A DNA stretch of 64,000 nucleotides from Vibrio sp. RE88 (lineage in GTDB: Bacteria > Pseudomonadota > Gammaproteobacteria > Enterobacterales > Vibrionaceae), in contig NZ_VTYQ01000017.1 in the NCBI RefSeq assembly GCF_013113835.1, positions 1 to 64,000 of the forward strand, written 5' to 3'. Under the pieces are notes generated by a model that ran no database searches, was not told the origin of the DNA, and worked only from the letters and a program-made list of their open reading frames with translations. The position numbers and the translations under genes are program-made. This document shows, one piece after another, positions 25,956 to 34,920 of this stretch (position 1 is its first letter; each line of letters begins with the position of its first letter).

Positions 25956-26789
25956 TTACAGTAGCCGCCTTCTCAGGCCTGCTTTTTCAAGGATGCGGGT
26001 TGAAATCTCTTCTACCGACAGCGATGACGTGTTGATGTACGGAATGGCTTCACGTCGGAATAAAGCCTCAACACTCTCCAACTCGTTGATGCACTGTTCT
26101 GTGCTCGCATATTCACTGCCCGCCAAACGGTTCTCACGAATTTCGGTCAACCTTTCAGGGTCGATCGTCAGACCAAACAATTTATGGCGATGGATTTCGA
26201 ATTCTGGCAGCAGTCTCAGACGACGAATATCTTCCTCAATGAATGGATAGTTCACAACTCGCAGGCCAAATTGCATCGCCATGTAAAGGCTGGTTGGCGT
26301 TTTACCGCTTCGAGAAACGCCCAACAATATAATGTCAGCCTCGTCCATTCCCTTGAGCGTAATGCCATCATCATGCGCTAAGGTGTATTCAATTGCTGCA
26401 ATGCGATCAAAGTAAGTGTCAGAATCTTTGCCCACGCTGCGCGATCGTTGCAGCTTCGGTTTTGGCTCCATCTGAATATCATCCTTAACCTGTTGGACGA
26501 TACTCGCCAGCACATCGTAACTGAATGCAGGGGCTTCCAATAGTTTCTGTTTGATCTCCGGAATAACGATGGAAAAAAACACTAAAGGCTTCACACCGCT
26601 CTCTTGATAAGACTGTTCTATCTCTTTCAGCAGATCCGCTAACTTGTCTTCACTTTCGACAAACGGAAACGTTTTTTCGTTGGCGTTAAACGGGAATTGG
26701 CCCAAAACAACATGGCCTAATGTCTCACATGTTATGGCCGTTCCGTCAGAAACATAGAATACATCACGACTTTGAATATCAATTTGCAT
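25956..26789 (-). CDS. ppsR: PEP synthase regulatory protein (kinase/pyrophosphorylase)
   Basis: Bifunctional enzyme that inactivates PEP synthase by ADP-dependent phosphorylation of a threonine and reactivates it by phosphorolysis. 277 residues, matching E. coli PpsR (formerly DUF299/YdiA). The P-loop-like ILLGVSRSGKTPTSLYMA motif is intact, and RDVFYVSDGTAITCETLG is the typical N-terminus. Divergent from ppsA, its target, across about 175 bases, the standard arrangement in Vibrio and enterics. Confidence 0.95.
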   Translation of the reverse strand: MQIDIQSRDVFYVSDGTAITCETLGHVVLGQFPFNANEKTFPFVESEDKLADLLKEIEQSYQESGVKPLVFFSIVIPEIKQKLLEAPAFSYDVLASIVQQVKDDIQMEPKPKLQRSRSVGKDSDTYFDRIAAIEYTLAHDDGITLKGMDEADIILLGVSRSGKTPTSLYMAMQFGLRVVNYPFIEEDIRRLRLLPEFEIHRHKLFGLTIDPERLTEIRENRLAGSEYASTEQCINELESVEALFRREAIPYINTSSLSVEEISTRILEKAGLRRRLL

Positions 26790-26964
26790 GTTTTATTTAA
26801 ACTTTAAAATTCTTTTGAGTAGGATGGACACCATAATATCGATAATAAAACCCGGCTGACAATTACGCCCCCCACAGCTTTGAAAATTTGTTGAGAATTT
26901 TTTTGAGCCAATGCGTAATCGTTTGCCTTATCCCTACAAAGCTGCAATGTTTCTGGAGAAAGAC

Positions 26965-29337
26965 ATGCAAAAGAACACCCTCTGGTTCAATAGCCTATCC
27001 ATGGAAGATGTCGACAAGGTCGGCGGTAAAAACGCTTCACTTGGAGAAATGGTTTCAAATCTATCGAATGCTGGCGTTTCAGTACCGAATGGTTTTGCGA
27101 CTACTTCTTACGCGTTTAACCAATTCCTTGACTATGAAGGTCTGGATGAACGAATCCACCAACTGCTCGATGAACTAGACGTTGAGGATGTAGAAGCTCT
27201 GCGCAAGACAGGTGCCACCATCCGTCAATGGGTTTTAGAAGCTCCCTTCCCTGCTGACCTAGAGCAGGATATTCGTAACGACTACCAAGAACTGATTGAA
27301 GGTAATACAGAGCTTTCAGTCGCTGTTCGATCTTCAGCAACCGCTGAAGACTTGCCGGACGCCTCATTCGCGGGCCAGCAAGAAACGTTTCTTAACGTAA
27401 AAGGTATCGATGCTGTACTTGAAGCAACGAAACACGTTTACGCATCTCTGTTTAATGACCGCGCTATCTCCTACCGTGTGCACCAAGGTTTTGACCACCG
27501 TGGTATCTCGCTGTCTGCGGGTATCCAACGCATGGTGCGCTCAGATAAAGCCTCTTCAGGTGTTATGTTCACCCTAGACACTGAATCTGGCTTCGATCAG
27601 GTTGTGTTCATCACTTCCTCTTGGGGTCTAGGGGAAATGGTCGTTCAGGGTGCAGTAAACCCGGACGAGTTCTACGTTCACAAGCCAATGCTTGAAGCGG
27701 GTCAGCATCCGATTGTTAAGAAGACGTTCGGTTCTAAACTTATCAAGATGATCTACTCGACCAACCAAGAAATTGGTAAGCAAGTCGATATCATTGATAC
27801 CTCAGCACAAGAGCGTGAGCAGTTCTCTCTTAATGACGAAGAGATCAAAGAACTGGCAAAACAAGCGATGATCATCGAAAAGCACTACCAGCGTCCGATG
27901 GATATCGAGTGGGCGAAGGATGGCATTGATGGCAAGCTTTACATTGTTCAAGCTCGCCCAGAAACCGTATGTTCTCAAAGCGAACAGAACGTCATTGAGC
28001 GTTACGAGCTGAACAACAAAGCAGAAGTTTTGGTCGAAGGCCGTGCTATCGGTCAGCGTATCGGCTCTGGCCCAGTACGTCTGGTTGACTCGCTAGACCA
28101 AATGTCTTTGGTTCAAGATGGCGATGTGCTGGTTACTGACATGACTGACCCAGACTGGGAACCAGTGATGAAGAAGGCCTCTGCTATCGTCACTAACCGT
28201 GGTGGCCGTACTTGTCACGCAGCCATCATCGCGCGTGAGCTGGGTATTCCAGCAATCGTTGGTTGTGGCGATGCCACATCTAAGCTGACAGACGGCGCTA
28301 CCGTTACTGTCTCTTGTTCTGAAGGTGAGACAGGTTACGTTTATCAAGGTGAGCTGGACTTCGAAGTGAAGCGTTCTGCGGTTGATGAACTGCCACTGCT
28401 ACCAACTAAAGTGATGATGAACGTCGGTAACCCAGACCGTGCATTCGACTTCGCACAGATTCCGAACGAAGGCGTTGGCTTGGCGCGTCTGGAATTCATC
28501 ATCAACAAGATGATTGGTATTCACCCGAAAGCACTGCTGAACTTCGATGCACAAAGTGACGAGCTAAAAGCAGAAATCACTCAGCGTATCCGTGGCTACA
28601 AAGATCCTATCGATTTCTACGTCAGCAAGCTGACTGAAGGTATCGCGACTATCGCTGCGGCATTCTGGCCAAAACGTGTCATCGTTCGTATGTCTGACTT
28701 TAAGTCCAACGAGTACAGCAACCTCGTTGGCGGTAAAGGTTACGAACCGCATGAAGAGAACCCTATGCTGGGCTTCCGTGGCGTGTCACGTTATATCTCA
28801 CCTGTTTTTGAAGACTGCTTTGAGCTAGAAACTCAGGCGATTAAGCGTGTTCGCAATGAGATGGGTCTGAAGAACGTTGAAATCATGATCCCATTCGTGC
28901 GTACTCCAAGCGAGGCTGCATCGGTTATCGATCTTCTTGCGAAGTTCGATCTGCGCCGTGGCGATCAGGGTCTGAAAGTCATCATGATGTGTGAACTACC
29001 GTCTAATGCCGTGCTGGCAGACGAGTTCCTCAAGTACTTTGACGGTTTCTCAATCGGCTCTAACGATATGACTCAGCTAACACTGGGCCTAGACCGTGAT
29101 TCAGGCGACGTAGCTCACCTGTTTGACGAGCGTAACCCTGCTGTTAAAGCCATGCTGCAAATGGCTATTGATGCTGCGACTAAAGCTGGTAAATACGTCG
29201 GTATTTGTGGTCAGGGTCCATCTGACCATGATGATCTGGCTGAATGGCTAATGGAGCAAGGGATCAGCTCAGTGTCACTTAACCCAGATACTGTGATTGA
29301 TACTTGGCTGAAACTTGGTCAGGTAAGCGGCAAATAA
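26965..29337 (+). CDS. ppsA: Phosphoenolpyruvate synthase
   Basis: Converts pyruvate plus ATP to PEP, AMP and phosphate for gluconeogenesis. 790 residues, close to E. coli PpsA (792). N-terminal ATP-grasp domain (VGGKNASLGEM, AVRSSATAEDLPDASFAGQQET), central phosphohistidine domain with GGRTCHAAIIARELGIPA (catalytic His), and C-terminal PEP/pyruvate barrel with FSIGSNDMTQLTLGLDRDS and ICGQGPSDH. The regulatory Thr is expected in the GGRT segment. The start at 26965 (MQKNTLWFNSLSMEDVDKVG) has GGAG upstream and fits the family; the frame continues 18 codons further back. Confidence 0.97.
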   Translation: MQKNTLWFNSLSMEDVDKVGGKNASLGEMVSNLSNAGVSVPNGFATTSYAFNQFLDYEGLDERIHQLLDELDVEDVEALRKTGATIRQWVLEAPFPADLEQDIRNDYQELIEGNTELSVAVRSSATAEDLPDASFAGQQETFLNVKGIDAVLEATKHVYASLFNDRAISYRVHQGFDHRGISLSAGIQRMVRSDKASSGVMFTLDTESGFDQVVFITSSWGLGEMVVQGAVNPDEFYVHKPMLEAGQHPIVKKTFGSKLIKMIYSTNQEIGKQVDIIDTSAQEREQFSLNDEEIKELAKQAMIIEKHYQRPMDIEWAKDGIDGKLYIVQARPETVCSQSEQNVIERYELNNKAEVLVEGRAIGQRIGSGPVRLVDSLDQMSLVQDGDVLVTDMTDPDWEPVMKKASAIVTNRGGRTCHAAIIARELGIPAIVGCGDATSKLTDGATVTVSCSEGETGYVYQGELDFEVKRSAVDELPLLPTKVMMNVGNPDRAFDFAQIPNEGVGLARLEFIINKMIGIHPKALLNFDAQSDELKAEITQRIRGYKDPIDFYVSKLTEGIATIAAAFWPKRVIVRMSDFKSNEYSNLVGGKGYEPHEENPMLGFRGVSRYISPVFEDCFELETQAIKRVRNEMGLKNVEIMIPFVRTPSEAASVIDLLAKFDLRRGDQGLKVIMMCELPSNAVLADEFLKYFDGFSIGSNDMTQLTLGLDRDSGDVAHLFDERNPAVKAMLQMAIDAATKAGKYVGICGQGPSDHDDLAEWLMEQGISSVSLNPDTVIDTWLKLGQVSGK

Positions 29338-29356
29338 AACGGCACGATAACTTAGT

Positions 29357-29392
29357 AAAAACCGCCTAGTCTGACTGGGCGGTTTTTTATTT
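29357..29392 (+). terminator. Intrinsic terminator of ppsA
   Basis: Stem ACCGCC ... GGCGGT extended by one wobble pair, preceded by AAAA and followed by six T. Confidence 0.85.
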
Positions 29393-29806
29393 TCACGATT
29401 AAATCGCTGACTTTATTCTCTCAAAATGTCTATTTATCCGATTTCGACATTTTTCTCTCTACCCACTTTATTACACCTAAAAACGCTCAACACCTTGCCC
29501 TGCCTAGCGACTCAACACCGAATTTATGAGTCCCACCTCTATTATTCAAAATAAAAATAAAGACCACACACAGTTCACGGTTGCAACATAATTTCAATCA
29601 AATTAACATCAACAAAACAAAAATCCACCATTGAACGAAAATAACACATTTAATCATGAATATTTAGCGGTTTTTATTGAATAGTATTGCAAAGGTATTC
29701 GAAAGACAGTAGGCTTGCGCCCGATGATTAAATGCAGATGTATAGTGAATATATATGCCAGGTGGATTGGCCTATCATATTGACTAGTAGTAACACGAGA
29801 ATTGTA
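29393..29806. other. Intergenic region upstream of the YjiH-family gene
   Basis: About 410 AT-rich bases without a gene. It holds an 8-bp dyad AAAATGTC (29423-29430) / GACATTTT (29446-29453), centred about 370 bases before the gene. No other signal is visible to me. Confidence 0.4.
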
Positions 29807-31177
29807 ATGCAGAATAACGCTCAATCTATCAAACAGACGAAAGGTAAAGGCAACTTTTGGATGTTCTTTATCCCTTCTTTACTGGGTCTGTTTCTTTTCA
29901 TGGCGCCGATTAGCTATGACGGTGATATCACCATCCCAGTTGCCGTACTGGCAAAATCCATCCAAGCTGTATTTGGTGATCACCTTGTAGGCATGGTCAC
30001 CTCTATCATCTTATTTATGGCGGCAACATCATTGCTATGTCGTATTAAGAACCCTGCATTTATTGCTAACAGTCCGTTTTTGAACAGCCTGTTTAACCCA
30101 AGCCCTCTTTGGTTGGCAGTGCGTGTTATTGGTGGTCTTGCTGTTGCGATGACCTTCTTCCAAGTCGGCCCTGAAGCTGTATGGGAAGAAAATACTGGCG
30201 GCCTAGTACTAGAAGGTTTGTTACCAACGCTATTCTCAGTATTTATCTTTGCGGGTCTACTACTCCCACTGCTACTTAACTTTGGTTTGTTAGAGCTATT
30301 TGGCACGCTGCTAAGTAAAGTGATGCGCCCAGTATTTAACTTACCTGGCCGCAGTGCTATCGACTGTATGGCTTCTTGGCTTGGCGATGGCTCAGTCGGT
30401 ATCCTGCTGACCAGCAAGCAATACGAAAACAAATTCTACACACAGCGCGAAGCGGCTGTCGTAGGTACCACATTCTCAGCAGTATCCATCACGTTCAGCT
30501 TGGTTGTTCTTGCTCAGGTTGAACTGGAGCACTTGTTCTTACCTTTCTACGGTGCAATCTGTCTGGCGGGTATTGTCGCGGCGATCATCATCCCTCGCTT
30601 GCCTCCTCTAAGCATGAAGAAAGACACTTTCATCGATGGTACTAAACCAGCAAAAGATGCCGATGCTGTTCCTGCTGGCCACACAAGCGTGTCTTGGGGT
30701 ATGGAGCTGGCACTAGCGAAAGCGAGCCAAGTAAAATCATTTAAAGATGTCTTTGGTGAAGGCGTGCGTAACGCAGTAGACATGGTATTTGGCGTGCTGC
30801 CTGTAGTAATGGGTCTAGGTACGATTGCCCTAGTGATTGCTGAGTACACGTCGGTGTTTAGCTTCCTAGGTCAACCATTCATCCCATTCCTTGAACTATT
30901 AGGCATCCCAGAAGCAGCAGCGGCCTCTGAAACTATCGTGGTTGGTTTTGCTGACATGTTTATCCCAGCGATTCTAGCGTCGTCTATTGATAACGAAATG
31001 ACACGTTTCGTCATCGCTGCTATGTCTGTCACTCAGCTGATTTACATGTCTGAAGTTGGTGCGCTGCTACTTGGTAGCCGAATCCCAGTGAACATCTTTG
31101 AACTGTTTGCCATCTTCATTCTACGTACCTTAATCACACTGCCTGTGATTGCTGGTATTGCTCATCTGATTTTCTAA
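29807..31177 (+). CDS. YjiH-family membrane protein (nucleoside-recognition/Gate domains)
   Basis: Inner-membrane protein of about 456 residues with some ten hydrophobic helices. Gate-type motifs occur twice: NLPGRSAIDCMASWLGDGSVGILLTS in the first half and ETIVVGFADMFIPAILASSI in the second. The family is annotated YjiH or nucleoside recognition domain; its substrate is not settled. I chose ATG 29807 (MQNNAQSIKQTKGKGNFW) because the 25 codons upstream look non-coding, although the ribosome site is weak. A terminator follows. Confidence 0.85.
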   Translation: MQNNAQSIKQTKGKGNFWMFFIPSLLGLFLFMAPISYDGDITIPVAVLAKSIQAVFGDHLVGMVTSIILFMAATSLLCRIKNPAFIANSPFLNSLFNPSPLWLAVRVIGGLAVAMTFFQVGPEAVWEENTGGLVLEGLLPTLFSVFIFAGLLLPLLLNFGLLELFGTLLSKVMRPVFNLPGRSAIDCMASWLGDGSVGILLTSKQYENKFYTQREAAVVGTTFSAVSITFSLVVLAQVELEHLFLPFYGAICLAGIVAAIIIPRLPPLSMKKDTFIDGTKPAKDADAVPAGHTSVSWGMELALAKASQVKSFKDVFGEGVRNAVDMVFGVLPVVMGLGTIALVIAEYTSVFSFLGQPFIPFLELLGIPEAAAASETIVVGFADMFIPAILASSIDNEMTRFVIAAMSVTQLIYMSEVGALLLGSRIPVNIFELFAIFILRTLITLPVIAGIAHLIF

Positions 31178-31206
31178 TCTCAGATTACGAATCAATCTTT
31201 TTTTTG

Positions 31207-31229
31207 AAGGCCCTTTCAGGGCCTTTGTT
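31207..31229 (+). terminator. Intrinsic terminator
   Basis: AAGGCCCT-TTC-AGGGCCTT (31207-31225) followed by TGTTTT; perfect 8-bp stem. Confidence 0.85.
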
Positions 31230-31309
31230 TTACCTGCCAACCTAGATCAGCAAAATAAAGTCTCTTACCTATACTTAAGTTAATTTGAGAGGTGGTAGAG
31301 GAGGGAGAG

Positions 31310-31645
31310 ATGAGCCCTTTACTTTTGCACGTGCTATTGCTGACAACGCCCGCACCAACAGTCGACGCGAGCTCTTTGCCTTTGAAATGTCGCCTACTCC
31401 ATACTGCTGACAATTTTTGGTTTTATCGCGAGCAGATGGTGTATGAAAGCGATCAATTTGTGATCTTCCAAAACTTTAAAGGCCGGGTTGTCACTCAAGT
31501 GGATTTAAAAACCAATGAGTTGATCAGAACAACCTACATTGGCGAACCTTACGATCCTAAATATCAAATCCTGCTTGGGTTATGCGATAAAACCAAGCAC
31601 ACGGTTGAAATGTGGAAACTCAAACAAGTTCCCTACGATAATTGA
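31310..31645 (+). CDS. Small protein of unknown function, possibly exported
   Basis: About 111 residues, family not recognised. ATG 31310 follows a strong GGAGGGAGAG site. The N-terminus (MSPLLLHVLLLTTPAPTVDA) is hydrophobic and may be a signal peptide. The rest is a compact mixed domain with two cysteines (LKCRLLHT, LLGLCDKT) about 60 residues apart. It ends three bases before the convergent fpr-like stop, which is unusually tight. Confidence 0.7.
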   Translation: MSPLLLHVLLLTTPAPTVDASSLPLKCRLLHTADNFWFYREQMVYESDQFVIFQNFKGRVVTQVDLKTNELIRTTYIGEPYDPKYQILLGLCDKTKHTVEMWKLKQVPYDN

Positions 31646-31648
31646 GCC

Positions 31649-32413
31649 CTACCAGTAGCGCTCAAAGGTGATGTTGCCTCCCGTCGCTCGACGGAATTTT
31701 TCTAACCCAAACCCTTGCAGAGTCTTGGTGGTCTCTTTGATCATTTCTGGGTTTCCGCACAGCATGACAAAACTGTTCTCCTGAGTGAGCTCTGCCTGTG
31801 CTCTTTCTTGAATCTCACGCTGATCCAACAACTGAGGAATGCGGCCATATAGCGTATTTGGATGTTGCTCTCTCGACACAACAGGCACATAGCTCAGGCG
31901 ACCTTCATATTGGTCAACTAACTGCTCAATCAAGTAGCGGTAGACCAAGTCTTTCTCATGCCTAACGCCATGGACTAAAACAATTTTTTCATATCCGGGG
32001 CGAACGTTAATGTCATCGAGTAGCGATAGGAAAGGACCAATACCCGTCCCCGTTGAAAGCAACCATAAGTCCTGAGTCGATTTAGGAATAGAACTCAAAA
32101 TCAAATCACCGTAGGCGGCAGCGCCTACGTATACCGAGTCTCCCTCTTTCAAGTGCTGCAGTTTTGGCGTCAGTTTGCCTTCAGGGTTCGAAACAATCAG
32201 AAATTCCAGCATATCGCTGCTGTTGAGTGGTGCGTTGACGACTGAATACGCTCGGCTGATCAATTGGCCGTCGTCGTCATACAGGGCCAGCTTAGTAAAT
32301 TGGCCCGCTTTAAAGGTGAGAGGCGCGCCGGTAAGACGTAAACTGAATAGCTCTGACGTCCAGTCAGTGCGCTTATCTACTTTGGCGAGATTAAAACCAT
32401 CGGGTGCGGTCAT
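31649..32413 (-). CDS. fpr: Ferredoxin/flavodoxin-NADP reductase
   Basis: FAD enzyme moving electrons between NADPH and ferredoxin or flavodoxin. 254 residues, as E. coli Fpr (248). FAD motif RAYSVVNAP (RxYS), NADP-binding segment LLSTGTGIGPFLSLL, VLVHGVRHEKDLVYR, and the terminal CGNPEMIKET; it ends with an aromatic residue (FERYW), as this class does. GGAGG precedes the ATG. Gamma-proteobacterial fpr genes are often superoxide-controlled, but I see no clear SoxS box. Confidence 0.93.
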   Translation of the reverse strand: MTAPDGFNLAKVDKRTDWTSELFSLRLTGAPLTFKAGQFTKLALYDDDGQLISRAYSVVNAPLNSSDMLEFLIVSNPEGKLTPKLQHLKEGDSVYVGAAAYGDLILSSIPKSTQDLWLLSTGTGIGPFLSLLDDINVRPGYEKIVLVHGVRHEKDLVYRYLIEQLVDQYEGRLSYVPVVSREQHPNTLYGRIPQLLDQREIQERAQAELTQENSFVMLCGNPEMIKETTKTLQGFGLEKFRRATGGNITFERYW

Positions 32414-32583
32414 TGCAGATCCTCCATCAGGTTACCTCTTTAAAACCTACTCCTCTGATCTTTATAAGTAAAGACGGGCCTTTACTTAGTCATTAAAGAT
32501 CACATTTTGATAACATTTTCACAAAACCACTTGATTCAGCATTAGAATAAAAACTCTTTTAAAAACCAATGCAAGGAACACGC

Positions 32584-33021
32584 ATGGAATCGTTACTGAA
32601 AGACTTTCCGGTCATCACAGAAATTCCGGTCGCTTGGGGTGAAATGGATGCTCTCCAACACGTCAATAATGTGGTTTACTTTCGCTACTTTGAAACCGCA
32701 AGACTCGACTACTTTGAGCACATCAATCTTCTCGTCAACCTAAGCCAAAGCCATATCGGCCCTGTATTGGGCGAAACAAGCTGCCGCTATAAAATGCCCA
32801 TTACCTATCCAGACACTCTGATGATAGGCTCTAAAGTCGTCGACATTCAGGAAGACAGATTTACTATGGAGTATCAGGTTGTGAGCAAGAAAGTCGGTAA
32901 AGTCAGTACCGTAGGGCGCGCCACCTGTGTGATGTTTGATTTTAAAAACAATTGCAAAGCAAACTTACCAGAGCAAATCAAACAGTCCATTTTAAATTTA
33001 GAAGCGACGGCAGAATCCTAA
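32584..33021 (+). CDS. Acyl-CoA thioesterase, hotdog fold (4HBT)
   Basis: About 145 residues of the 4-hydroxybenzoyl-CoA thioesterase class. The signature WGEMDALQHVNNVVYFRYFETARLDYF contains the catalytic Asp, and the Gly/Asn pattern of the YbgC/FadM group follows. It hydrolyses acyl-CoA thioesters in the cytoplasm; chain preference is unknown. ATG 32584 has AAGGA six bases upstream and is preferred to ATG 32569, which would contain that site. It lies just upstream of the copper promoter but is not part of that operon. Confidence 0.9.
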   Translation: MESLLKDFPVITEIPVAWGEMDALQHVNNVVYFRYFETARLDYFEHINLLVNLSQSHIGPVLGETSCRYKMPITYPDTLMIGSKVVDIQEDRFTMEYQVVSKKVGKVSTVGRATCVMFDFKNNCKANLPEQIKQSILNLEATAES

Positions 33022-33029
33022 TACACCGC

Positions 33030-33060
33030 TTGACCTTCCCCCTAGGGGAAGCTTTATGCT
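33030..33060 (+). promoter_or_regulatory. CueR/MerR-type promoter of the copper operon
   Basis: -35 TTGACC (33030-33035) and -10 TATGCT (33055-33060) are 19 bp apart, the overlong spacing used by MerR-family activators. The spacer holds a perfect dyad CTTCCCC-CTA-GGGGAAG (33035-33051), close to the E. coli copA CueR site. Start of transcription is expected near 33067, 23 bases before the first ATG. No cueR gene is in the window. Confidence 0.85.
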
Positions 33061-33089
33061 AGCCGAGTTATCGTCATTTTAGGTTACGT

Positions 33090-33467
33090 ATGGGCTTCCC
33101 TTCGATTCGTAAATACTGGATTCTATTTATCAGCATGAGCGCCATGTTGGTATCCAGTTTTGCTACTAGCGAAACCCTAATGACGTTCGAAATGCTCAGC
33201 GATTCCGGTAGCAAGCAGGCTCACTGTGGCATGGCAATGAACATGAGCCCAGCGCTGACAGATTCTTCAATCCCTTCAGATCATTGTGAAACCAGCGAAG
33301 AGATGGTTCATAACTGTTGTAGCGTGATGTGCGCAACGGTTTTCGCCCCCATTCCCCGAATTGATAAACCTCTACTAATCTCGACTCAGTTGGCTCTGAT
33401 CCATTCAGATGTCCAAGGTCAGGTCATTACCCGTTTAAGCTCACTCTATCGCCCTCCGATAGCATAA
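33090..33467 (+). CDS. Small exported Cys/His/Met-rich protein, first gene of the copper operon
   Basis: 125 residues. A signal-like N-terminus (ILFISMSAMLVSSFATS) is followed by metal-ligand-rich stretches: HCGMAMNMS, SDHCETSEEM and HNCCSVMCATVF. Cys, His and Met fit Cu(I) or Ag(I) binding. I do not recognise a named family with certainty; small proteins of this kind are common at the head of vibrio copper operons. It is directly behind the CueR-type promoter, so it should be strongly copper-induced. Confidence 0.75.
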   Translation: MGFPSIRKYWILFISMSAMLVSSFATSETLMTFEMLSDSGSKQAHCGMAMNMSPALTDSSIPSDHCETSEEMVHNCCSVMCATVFAPIPRIDKPLLISTQLALIHSDVQGQVITRLSSLYRPPIA

Positions 33468-33551
33468 TCCGTTCTCTGTTATCGACTCCCAGCCTATTGC
33501 TTTGGGAGATGGTTTTTCGTGCCTGTCAGGCACTCGGAAACGGACAATAAA

Positions 33552-34910
33552 GTGAAAATCAAACCAAGGATTCTGGCGCTTTCTGTCAGCGCCGCGGTCT
33601 GGTTTGCGCCTGTATCAGCAAACAACTTGCAAGAGCAGACTCACCAGCCGCAAGCTGTGCTATCACAATTGATCAGCATGGCACTCAACAACGACAGCAA
33701 TCGAAAGCAATATTTTGCTCAGTCACAAGCTTTGCGCGAGACCGGCGTTGCCAGTGCCACGCTAATGGACCCCAAAATCAAAGTTGGTTTTGGCGGCCTA
33801 CCTGTCGACAGCTTCAAATTCGACGAAGATCCGATGACGAACATTTCCGTCGGATTGATGCAACAATTTGAGCGTGGTTCGACACTGGAGTTACAACAAA
33901 AGAAAAGCAATCAACAAGCGGATGGCGTCGGTTTACAAATTGATGCCCGAGAACTGGATGTCATTAGCAGCATGACCCAACTCTGGCTTGAACTAGGTTA
34001 CCAGCAGCAGGCGAAAACCATCATGCTGGAAAACCGTCGTTTGCTCAAAGAAATGGAAAGCTTTATTCAAACCAACTATTCGATTGGTAAAAGCGAAGCT
34101 CAGGATCTGCTCAATGCTCAGCTTCAAGTGAGCAAACTGGATGAGAAGCTTCAGGCTAATCAGCAGATGCAACAGCGCTTGATGGCCCAGCTTTCCGAAT
34201 GGTTGGGAGCCAATTGGTCTGAACAGATTCAGAGCGTCAGCGCATCCAATCAGCTTAACTGGACCAAGCTCGACCAACAGCTGAACGAGAACCTAGCAAG
34301 CTCCGAGTATTATCAGCAGCTCAGCCTGCACCCAATGGTACAAATGGCCAGCCAAACCATATCCACTTCCGAAACTCAGGTTGAAATTGCACAGCAGGCT
34401 TACCAACCTCAGTTTGGCGTTGAAGTCATGTATGCCTACCGTCAGGCCAACGGTATGATGGGAGAACCTGCATCAGACCTAGTTAGTGCCTATCTGACCA
34501 TGGACATTCCTCTGTTCACGGGAAACCGTCAGGACAGAAATCTCGCTGCGGCCCAATATCAGGTCGGCGCGGCCAAGTCCCAGAAAGACACGTTACTGGC
34601 TCAGATGAATGCCAAAGTCAACGCCTTACTTGTCGACCGAACCAATTTAGCCCAACGACTAGAACGGTATCAGTCCACCCTTCTTCCTCAGGCCAACGCA
34701 CGAATTCGTGCGGTTGAACGAGGTTATCAGAACAACACGTCGCAGTTTAACGATGTCATTACGGCCTCTGCCGATGAACTTGCTCTGCAACTCGAACAGC
34801 AACGTCTGATTGCAGATTTAAACATTGTGAACAGCAACTTAGCTGCCCTACTGGACGGTTTTGATTATCAAGTTGAGCCAGTCACTTTGGCTCAAGGCGA
34901 ACAAGAATAA
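33552..34910 (+). CDS. cusC: Outer-membrane efflux protein, TolC family (CusC-like)
   Basis: Outer-membrane channel of the tripartite Cu/Ag efflux pump, about 452 residues. It has a signal peptide (MKIKPRILALSVSAAVWFAPVSA) with no lipobox, unlike E. coli CusC. Long Gln-rich helices follow (QAQDLL, QLQVSKLDEKLQANQQMQQRLMAQL), typical of TolC hairpins in two repeats. The start is taken as GTG 33552, giving a clean signal peptide; an in-frame GTG at 33519 also exists. cusB starts ten bases after its stop. Confidence 0.88.
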   Translation: MKIKPRILALSVSAAVWFAPVSANNLQEQTHQPQAVLSQLISMALNNDSNRKQYFAQSQALRETGVASATLMDPKIKVGFGGLPVDSFKFDEDPMTNISVGLMQQFERGSTLELQQKKSNQQADGVGLQIDARELDVISSMTQLWLELGYQQQAKTIMLENRRLLKEMESFIQTNYSIGKSEAQDLLNAQLQVSKLDEKLQANQQMQQRLMAQLSEWLGANWSEQIQSVSASNQLNWTKLDQQLNENLASSEYYQQLSLHPMVQMASQTISTSETQVEIAQQAYQPQFGVEVMYAYRQANGMMGEPASDLVSAYLTMDIPLFTGNRQDRNLAAAQYQVGAAKSQKDTLLAQMNAKVNALLVDRTNLAQRLERYQSTLLPQANARIRAVERGYQNNTSQFNDVITASADELALQLEQQRLIADLNIVNSNLAALLDGFDYQVEPVTLAQGEQE

Positions 34911-34920
34911 GGTATCTGAC

